Positions 6,629 through 10,965 of a stretch of 10,965 bases of DNA are shown here, piece after piece. Made by a program: the position numbers and the translations under genes. Numbering within the stretch: the stretch's first letter is position 1; the number at the start of each line of letters is the position of its first letter. Below the pieces are notes generated by a model. It saw only the letters and a program-made list of their open reading frames with translations, did not search any database and was not told the origin of the DNA. The stretch comes from Thermoplasmata archaeon (GTDB lineage: Archaea; Thermoplasmatota; E2; UBA202; JdFR-43). The stretch lies in contig JAGGSX010000089.1 in NCBI GenBank assembly GCA_021158865.1, forward strand, positions 1 to 10,965. Direction: 5' to 3'.

Positions 6629-7387
6629 TCACAATTTCAATTGTTCTTCCAAATTTTCATATTTTTCATATAAAATATCCAATGCTTCTTTAAAAACTTC
6701 TTTTGCAGTTAGTGAGCTATCAGTATCATATTGCATTATTATTTTATTTGGATTTCCCCTAACATTTATAGCATTTTTACTGCATTTTTCCATGCAACTC
6801 TTGCATAATGTGCATTCTTCAATATTCTTTATGGCAATTTTTTTTCTTTTTATACTGAGCAAATTCTTTGGACATGCATCCATGCATTCTTTACATAAAT
6901 CACATTTTTTTACATCTATTGAAATTTCAGGATAATATTTATATCCTATACCACAAACCGGTTGCCATTTTGCATGCTCCTTTCCCGTTCCAAGAATAGC
7001 CACAGCTTCCAGAATGAGTCGCTGATTTTTCAAAAGCCTTACAATTGGTATATTTTTATCTTTAACATTCCACATTGGGTCTTCGGCTTTTAAGTCACCT
7101 GAATAAACAGTGCATTCTCCTTCCTTGCTCAATGTGTAATGAATTTTGCAATCATCACAATCTCTTAAAATATCAAGGTTCGTTGACAATGGAATCAATC
7201 CAAGACGATGAGCAATTATCTCATCAAAAAGAGCTGATGTGTTATCATAAATTGTAACATCTTCTATTGCTAATTTTGGAACATCTGCAATCATTGTCCT
7301 TCTTATTGCATTAACAAAATAAGGAGTTGTATCTTCAAATAATATCTTCGCATAATCATCCTTCAATTCAAGAAATTTGAATTTCAT
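6629..7387 (-). CDS. rpoD: DNA-directed RNA polymerase subunit D (Rpo3) with two 4Fe-4S motifs
   Basis: A 252-residue homologue of bacterial alpha and eukaryotic RPB3, which nucleates polymerase assembly with subunit L. The N-terminal dimerisation part has NAIRRTMIADVPKLAIEDV at 26-44 and the HRLGLIPL segment at 60-67; the family's VYSGDL follows at 94-99. A ferredoxin-like insertion at about 160-205 carries two full cluster motifs: Cys162, 165, 168 and 172, and Cys192, 195, 198 and 202. The C-terminal helix at about 225-248 completes the dimerisation domain. Archaeal Rpo3 proteins are known with two, one or no clusters; this one keeps all eight cysteines. The start is ATG 7387, overlapping the rps11 stop in ATGA, with GAGGAAG upstream. 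The frame also opens twelve codons earlier, but that part overlaps the conserved end of rps11. The usual next gene, rpl18e, is absent. Confidence 0.95.
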   Translation of the reverse strand: MKFKFLELKDDYAKILFEDTTPYFVNAIRRTMIADVPKLAIEDVTIYDNTSALFDEIIAHRLGLIPLSTNLDILRDCDDCKIHYTLSKEGECTVYSGDLKAEDPMWNVKDKNIPIVRLLKNQRLILEAVAILGTGKEHAKWQPVCGIGYKYYPEISIDVKKCDLCKECMDACPKNLLSIKRKKIAIKNIEECTLCKSCMEKCSKNAINVRGNPNKIIMQYDTDSSLTAKEVFKEALDILYEKYENLEEQLKL

Positions 7388-7767
7388 ACCCGTCTTCCTC
7401 TTTTTCCTCCTTTTTCCCTGCATCCATCATGAGGCAACGGAGTCACATCTTCTATCCTCCCTATTTTCATGCCAGCTCTGGCGAAAGCCCTTATGGCTGC
7501 CTGCGCCCCCGCTCCGGGGCTTTTGCTCCTTCCTGTTCCTATGCCTCTTACCTTTATATGAATTGAATCTATTCCTTTTTCTTTTAATTCTTCTGCTATC
7601 CTCTGAGCTGATACCATGGCAGCATAGGGAGATGGCTCATCTTTATCGGATTTAACAACCATTCCCCCAGAGCATTTTGCAAGGGTCTCAGCTCCTGTTA
7701 AATCTGTTACGGTTATTATTGTATTATTATGAGAAGAAAATATATGTGCTATAGCCCATTTTCCCAT
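7384..7767 (-). CDS. rps11: 30S ribosomal protein uS11
   Basis: 127 residues, the normal archaeal length. It contains the family core VRGIGTGRSKSPGAGAQ at 73-89, then AAIRAFARAGMKIGRIEDVT at 90-109 and PLPHDGCR at 110-117, with a basic tail ending KRGRRV. It binds 16S rRNA on the platform of the small subunit near the mRNA exit. The start is taken as ATG 7767, two bases past the rps4 stop, because GGTGA lies 5 bases upstream. The in-frame GTG at 7776 would add three residues but is part of that ribosome-binding site. The stop overlaps the rpoD start (ATGA), so translation of the two is probably coupled. Confidence 0.96.
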   Translation of the reverse strand: MGKWAIAHIFSSHNNTIITVTDLTGAETLAKCSGGMVVKSDKDEPSPYAAMVSAQRIAEELKEKGIDSIHIKVRGIGTGRSKSPGAGAQAAIRAFARAGMKIGRIEDVTPLPHDGCREKGGKRGRRV

Positions 7768-7768
7768 T

Positions 7769-8320
7769 TTATTCACCTTCTTTCTTTATAATTTCAACTT
7801 CCTCAGCTTTTGGACGCATTGGATGCTCCTCATCCTGAAGTGGAGAAGCCATTGAATATGTTATCATGTCCTCTTCTTCTTTTTTCACCATATATGAGGG
7901 AACATCAACAATTCTATTACCAATGGCAATATGCTGATGAACTATAAATTGGCGAGCCTGCTTCAATGTTGAAGCAAGTCCTTTAAAATAAACAACAGTT
8001 TGCAATCTTCTTGATAAAATATCTTCTATTGAAATGGAAAGAACATCGTCAAGTGCGGCATTTTCTGTGAGTAACCCAAGTCTCATGAGCCTTTTAATTA
8101 ATAAACTTTTTTCTTTTTCACTTTGCTCTTGTCCTTCTCTCGCCCTTAAATTCCTTGCCTGTTCCCTTATTTTTCTTAAAAATGTCTCAGCTTTCCATAT
8201 TTCTCTTTTGCTTTTCAATCCATATTTTTGAATTAACTCTCCTTCTCTATCTATTCTCGCCTTCTCCCATGGATGAGACGGTGTTTCAAATTTTTTCCTC
8301 GCAAATTTTGGGTCTCCCAT
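7769..8320 (-). CDS. rps4: 30S ribosomal protein uS4
   Basis: 183 residues, within the archaeal/eukaryotic-type uS4 range. The N-terminus MGDPKFARKKFETPSHPWE is the typical archaeal form, and no zinc-binding cysteines are present. An S4 RNA-binding domain spans about 103-147 (SRRLQTVVYFKGLA, then ARQFIVHQHIAIGNRIVDVP). The C-terminus is acidic. It is a primary 16S rRNA-binding protein of the small-subunit body. ATG 8320 is preceded by GGAGG at 8329-8333, 8 bases upstream and inside the end of rps13, whose stop ends only one base before this start. The 3' end lies one base from rps11. This is a classic tight translational operon. Confidence 0.96.
   Translation of the reverse strand: MGDPKFARKKFETPSHPWEKARIDREGELIQKYGLKSKREIWKAETFLRKIREQARNLRAREGQEQSEKEKSLLIKRLMRLGLLTENAALDDVLSISIEDILSRRLQTVVYFKGLASTLKQARQFIVHQHIAIGNRIVDVPSYMVKKEEEDMITYSMASPLQDEEHPMRPKAEEVEIIKKEGE
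7773..7777 (-). promoter_or_regulatory. Ribosome-binding site of rps11
   Basis: GGTGA on the minus strand sits inside the last codons of rps4, 5 bases before ATG 7767. It decides the rps11 start in favour of 7767 over GTG 7776, and implies that rps11 initiation depends on ribosomes finishing rps4. Confidence 0.55.
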
Positions 8321-8321
8321 T

Positions 8322-8807
8322 TTACTTTCCTCCTCTCACTTTTTTCTTTATAACCCCTACTGTTAAGCCTGACCTTTTATTACTCCTTGTTCTTTGTCCT
8401 CTTACTGGAAGTTTTCTCTCATGCCTTATTCCTCTATATGCTCTTATTTTCTTGAGTAAATTAATATCCTCTCTCTTTGTCAAATCTATTTCGCTACCTA
8501 TCAAATGTTTATCTTCCCCAGTAAATAAATCTTTTCTCCTATTTCTCATCCATAATGGCAACCATTCATTTAATGTAGAAATCGCATTGCTTAAATTTTC
8601 AATGGCTTTATCACTCAATTTTCCTATTCTTTCCATTCCATCTATGCCCGTATAGTTTATTATTGAATTTGCCAACATATATCCTATGCCCTTTATCTGA
8701 AGCAAAGCATATCTCGTAGGCTTATTTCCATCTATATCTGTGGCTGCAATACGAACTATGTATTTGAACTCCTCATTTTCTTTACTTTCTTCTGTCATAA
8801 GTGGCAT
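8322..8807 (-). CDS. rps13: 30S ribosomal protein uS13
   Basis: 161 residues from ATG 8807, or 158 from ATG 8798. After a short acidic leader come YIVRIAATDIDGNKPTRYAL, the KGIGYMLANSII helix-two-turn-helix segment near 39-50, and the basic tail with RAYRGIRHERKLPVRGQRTRSN, all hallmarks of archaeal uS13. It sits in the small-subunit head and contacts the large subunit and P-site tRNA. No Shine-Dalgarno precedes either ATG. A TATA-like box at 8821-8830 would give leaderless initiation at 8798 (27 bases away), whereas 8807 would need the slightly earlier AT-rich element. The choice between the two starts is open. It heads the rps13-rps4-rps11-rpoD operon. Confidence 0.95.
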   Translation of the reverse strand: MPLMTEESKENEEFKYIVRIAATDIDGNKPTRYALLQIKGIGYMLANSIINYTGIDGMERIGKLSDKAIENLSNAISTLNEWLPLWMRNRRKDLFTGEDKHLIGSEIDLTKREDINLLKKIRAYRGIRHERKLPVRGQRTRSNKRSGLTVGVIKKKVRGGK

Positions 8808-8820
8808 AAAATATCGTTTG

Positions 8821-8830
8821 TATATTTAAT
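8821..8830 (-). promoter_or_regulatory. TATA-like box for the rps13-rpoD operon
   Basis: The minus strand reads ATTAAATATA, centred 18 bases from ATG 8807 and 27 bases from ATG 8798. A second AT-rich element (near 8827-8836, GTAAATATTA) is 25 bases from 8807. One of these probably starts the ribosomal operon separately from the nuo genes. Confidence 0.45.
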
Positions 8831-8832
8831 AT

Positions 8833-8877
8833 TTACTAAACAGCATTTGAAAGCATGTTTCAATAAATTCTTAGTAA
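8833..8877. repeat. Nested inverted repeats between nuoI and rps13
   Basis: TTACTAA at 8833-8839 is matched by its reverse complement TTAGTAA at 8871-8877. Inside lies a second pair, TTGAAA at 8847-8852 and TTTCAA at 8858-8863, around a GCATG centre. They fill the 72-bp spacer after the nuoI stop and beside the rps13 promoter. They could be an operator or a weak stem at the nuo transcript end. Short arms in AT-rich DNA can also arise by chance. Confidence 0.3.
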
Positions 8878-8879
8878 GG

Positions 8880-9383
8880 TTATGATTCTTTTGCATTATC
8901 TTTTTCCTCTTCATTAAATTTTTTAGAATAATCATCTGGGCTGAATAAAACTTTATCTAAATCAACTGCAAAATCATCATTTTTCTCGACAAGTTGAGTT
9001 GGCATAAATTTATAATCTTTTTTATCAGTACTAATCAATTTGAAATTTGGTGTCAGCTTTAATGATTTTGTTGGACATATTTCAGTGCATAAACCACAGA
9101 AACAGCATCTTCCATAATCTATGACAGGACGAATGTTTATGCCTTTCAATCCTTTTTCTTTTAATTCAGGAATTTTTTCATAAGTTATTGCTTCGTTCAT
9201 ACAAATTTTTCCGCATAAACCACATCCAATGCATTTATCCAAATCATTTGTATGGAATCCTCTTAAAGTATCAACTGGCAATTTTTTTCCTTCCATATCC
9301 ACATGCTCTTCGTATGGATATCTTATTGTATGTGGTTTTTTTGCAAGATGTTTCCATGCTTTCAATGGTTTTAATATACTCAT
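8880..9383 (-). CDS. nuoI: Complex I-like subunit I, two 4Fe-4S ferredoxin protein (NuoI/FpoI)
   Basis: 167 residues. Two ferredoxin cluster motifs bind the two 4Fe-4S clusters that carry electrons towards the quinone-site module: Cys51, 54, 57 and 61 (CIGCGLCGKICM, with Met in place of the usual Pro) and Cys93, 96, 99 and 103 (ending CP). The region between them (about 62-90) and the short N-terminal helix (ILKPLKAWKHLAKKP) fit NuoI/FpoI rather than a free ferredoxin. The acidic, lysine-rich C-terminus is not conserved. The protein sits on the membrane-facing side of the peripheral arm, touching subunits B, D and H. The ATG is 4 bases after the nuoD stop; GGTGA at 9388-9392 overlaps that stop, implying coupling. 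No nuoH follows. Confidence 0.92.
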   Translation of the reverse strand: MSILKPLKAWKHLAKKPHTIRYPYEEHVDMEGKKLPVDTLRGFHTNDLDKCIGCGLCGKICMNEAITYEKIPELKEKGLKGINIRPVIDYGRCCFCGLCTEICPTKSLKLTPNFKLISTDKKDYKFMPTQLVEKNDDFAVDLDKVLFSPDDYSKKFNEEEKDNAKES

Positions 9384-9387
9384 ATTT

Positions 9388-10515
9388 TCACCTCTCTATA
9401 TCAGGAGCACAAACATCAAGACTAAACAAAATTTGTGATACATCTGCAATGTTTGCTTCTTTCAATATACTTTCAGCAACATTTATTCCGTGGGTGTAGC
9501 TTGGTCCTCTTACATGAATCCTTACTGGCTTTAGCCCTCCATCGCTTACAACAAAGTATCCATACTCGCCTTTGCTACTCTCAACCCTTTTAAAAGAATA
9601 ACCCGCTGGAACTTTCCATCTCAACCAATTTGGATGCTTCAATATGTGTTCTCCAGAAGGCATTTTTTTCAATGCCTGCCTTATTATATTTATGCTTTGT
9701 TCAATTTCAATCCTTCTAACAAGCATTCTTGAATATACATCACATCCTTCTGAAGGAACATCAAATCCATTAAAGTTGGGATACTTAACAACATCAAAAT
9801 CTATGTCGTCATAGGCAGCATAGGGTTCAAGCTTTCTAACATCATAGCCATAGCCACATGCTCTCAAATTTGGTCCAGTTACCCCCCATTCTATAGCTTT
9901 CCCATGGGGAATTTTTCCTATGCCGACGGCTCTATCAAAAAATATTCTATTGCGGAATAAAACATCGTCATACATCTTGAGCCTTTCTTCAATATATGAA
10001 AGAGTTTTTTCCATAAGCATGGGCAGCTCAGCAGGCATGTCCCATCGCACACCACCTGGCCATATATAAATATGATATACTCTTGCTCCTGTAAGCTGTT
10101 CAAAAATATCCAAGATGTAGTCTCTGTCTCCAAAAGCCCATTGAGGAAGTGTGTATATCCCGATGCTTCCAGCATATCCTCCTATCGCCATTAGATATGC
10201 TGATATTCTTGCAAGTTCCAAAACAATTGTTCTTATGTATCTCGCTCTATCCGGAATCTCCCATTCCATTAAATCTTCTACAGCCATTGCATAGGCAGCT
10301 TCATTCACATCTGGTTCAGGAACACAAATTCTACAAATTAAAGGAACATTCTGCATCCACAAACGAGATTCCATCAATTTTTCGAAGCCGCGATGTAAAT
10401 AGCCAACATTACATTCTACTTTTTTTACAACATCCCCATCTGCCCATATATGATACATCATATTTCCTGTTGTGCCAGGATGTTGAGGACCAATAAAAAG
10501 CTCATATTCCTTCAT
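9388..10515 (-). CDS. nuoD: Complex I-like 49-kDa subunit D (NuoD/FpoD)
   Basis: A 375-residue peripheral-arm subunit that forms the electron-carrier pocket with subunit B. Family landmarks: GPQHP at 9-13, GYLHRGFEK at 38-46, NEAAYAMAVE at 71-80, RARYIRTIVLELARI at 90-104, TGARVYHIYIWPGGVR at 142-157, RGPSYTHG at 336-343, and the terminal SLDVCAPDIER. Two residues that hold the quinone headgroup in well-studied complexes I appear changed: the second His of GPQHPxxHG is Thr16, and the conserved Tyr aligns with Val65. Cys64 and Cys369 fall where NiFe hydrogenases have one ligand Cys of each pair, but the partner positions are Glu67 and Asp372, so no NiFe site is expected. The start is ATG 10515, set by GGAGG at 10525-10529; 10521 is possible, and 10554 would intrude on nuoC. 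It overlaps the end of nuoC by 14 bp. Confidence 0.94.
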   Translation of the reverse strand: MKEYELFIGPQHPGTTGNMMYHIWADGDVVKKVECNVGYLHRGFEKLMESRLWMQNVPLICRICVPEPDVNEAAYAMAVEDLMEWEIPDRARYIRTIVLELARISAYLMAIGGYAGSIGIYTLPQWAFGDRDYILDIFEQLTGARVYHIYIWPGGVRWDMPAELPMLMEKTLSYIEERLKMYDDVLFRNRIFFDRAVGIGKIPHGKAIEWGVTGPNLRACGYGYDVRKLEPYAAYDDIDFDVVKYPNFNGFDVPSEGCDVYSRMLVRRIEIEQSINIIRQALKKMPSGEHILKHPNWLRWKVPAGYSFKRVESSKGEYGYFVVSDGGLKPVRIHVRGPSYTHGINVAESILKEANIADVSQILFSLDVCAPDIER

Positions 10516-10965
10516 TTTCATCTTCCTCCACTTCTGGAATTTTTTCATAAACATCTTTTACAAATTTCTTTGAATCGAAATCCTTTCTCATAGGTGGAAT
10601 ATCTCGCCATCCTTCCAAAAAGAGTGGTTTCAATCTTTTATTTCCTTCAAAATATACTCCATACAATTCATGTATTTCTCTCTCATAAGTTTCAATTTGA
10701 GGGAAAATATCATGCAATGATTCCATTTTTGGATTTTCTCTTGGCAATCTTAAAAAAAGCATTACATGCTCTTTGTATTCATAACTCCATAAATGGTAAA
10801 CCAATTCAAATTCATTGGCATCGAGCCAATCAATGCATGATAACATGACAAAATGATTGAATCCATTTTCCTTTAATTTTACTATTAAATTTTTAATCTC
10901 GCTTGCTTCAACTCTTACATGCAATCTTCCATGAATTTCTTCTCCTTTATTTAAAATCTCATAAG
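10502..10965 (-). CDS. nuoC: Complex I-like 30-kDa subunit C (NuoC/FpoC), N-terminus cut by window edge
   Basis: 153 C-terminal residues are visible, and the frame stays open to the right edge. The TTG at 10924 is therefore probably not a start; thirteen further in-frame codons precede it. Family features: the central FNHFVMLSCIDWLD strand-helix; the EREIHELYGVYFEGNKRLK segment, which matches the NuoC signature (ERE-x-x-(D/E)-(L/M)-(F/Y)-G-(I/V)-x-F-x-GHP); and WRDIPPMRKDF near the end. The tail is acidic. The subunit packs against D in the peripheral arm and has no cofactor. It is not fused to subunit D, unlike in some bacteria. The stop lies within the start region of nuoD, giving a 14-bp overlap. 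Subunits A and B would be expected beyond the right edge. Confidence 0.9.
   Translation of the reverse strand, partial: YEILNKGEEIHGRLHVRVEASEIKNLIVKLKENGFNHFVMLSCIDWLDANEFELVYHLWSYEYKEHVMLFLRLPRENPKMESLHDIFPQIETYEREIHELYGVYFEGNKRLKPLFLEGWRDIPPMRKDFDSKKFVKDVYEKIPEVEEDENEGI
10525..10529 (-). promoter_or_regulatory. Ribosome-binding site of nuoD
   Basis: GGAGG on the minus strand lies inside the end of nuoC, 9 bases before ATG 10515 and only 3 before ATG 10521. The spacing favours 10515, giving a protein that begins MKEYELFIGPQHP. Confidence 0.5.

Noticed and set aside
7388..7423. Longer rpoD start at 7423
   Set aside because: Those twelve codons overlap the conserved basic tail of rps11; the family N-terminus and the ATGA overlap support ATG 7387.
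8155..8655. 166-residue open frame antisense to rps4/rps13
   Set aside because: A Leu/Ser/Phe-rich shadow of two certain ribosomal protein genes.
9388..10515. Subunit D as a membrane-bound NiFe hydrogenase large subunit
   Set aside because: Only one cysteine of each ligand pair is present, and the GPQHP, RPGG-like and overall pattern match complex I subunit D next to C and I.
10516..10554. Longer nuoD start at 10554
   Set aside because: It would overlap the acidic C-terminus of nuoC by 53 bases and adds residues atypical of the family; GGAGG at 10525-10529 points to 10515.
10502..10924. nuoC as a complete gene starting at TTG 10924
   Set aside because: The frame remains open to the window edge and NuoC proteins normally have more N-terminal sequence, so it is treated as partial.

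Overview
This AT-rich window is archaeal. The clearest evidence is a block encoding archaeal-type ribosomal proteins uS13, uS4 and uS11 followed by RNA polymerase subunit D (Rpo3), in the order used across archaea, with Rpo3 carrying an inserted ferredoxin-like domain. Well-placed TATA-like boxes, GGTGA/GGAGG ribosome-binding sites and several apparently leaderless starts agree. A complex I-like cluster (subunits C, D, I) and secreted proteins with archaeal surface-protein features suggest Euryarchaeota, most likely an uncultured Thermoplasmatota-like lineage. That placement is inference from gene content and family resemblance, not from a phylogeny.

Left part (1-6591): this is a mosaic of single genes on alternating strands. 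It holds the C-terminal end of a secreted protein (+), a thioredoxin reductase (-), a large secreted C25 (gingipain-like) cysteine peptidase (+), a nitrilase-family amidohydrolase with an extra C-terminal domain (-), an ammonia-type NAD synthetase (+), and a secreted seven-repeat FG-GAP/VCBS beta-propeller (-). Convergent genes abut or overlap (7 bp gap, 17 bp overlap, 6 bp gap). Divergent genes share short promoter regions of 101 and 37 bp.

Right part (6629-10965): everything is on the minus strand. Transcription enters from beyond the right edge through nuoC (N-terminus cut by the window edge), nuoD and nuoI. After a 72-bp spacer with an apparent new promoter come rps13, rps4, rps11 and rpoD, with overlaps or near-zero spacing that imply translational coupling. 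Genes usually found next to these blocks are missing: no nuoH or J-N follows nuoI, and no rpl18e-rpl13-rps9 follows rpoD.

How they work together: subunits C, D and I are parts of the connecting arm of a respiratory complex that passes electrons from a soluble donor to a membrane carrier. The ribosomal/rpoD block is housekeeping. NadE supplies NAD, and the adjacent nitrilase could conceivably feed it ammonia, which is a hypothesis. The peptidase and propeller are exported and probably act on or at the cell surface. The most interesting items are the nitrilase with a tail resembling formylmethanofuran dehydrogenase subunit E, its shared promoter with nadE, the altered quinone-site residues in NuoD, and the archaeal C25 peptidase with an N-terminal cell-wall-binding-like domain. 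No RNA genes, CRISPR arrays, insertion sequences or origins were seen, and no stretch over 300 bases lacks a gene.
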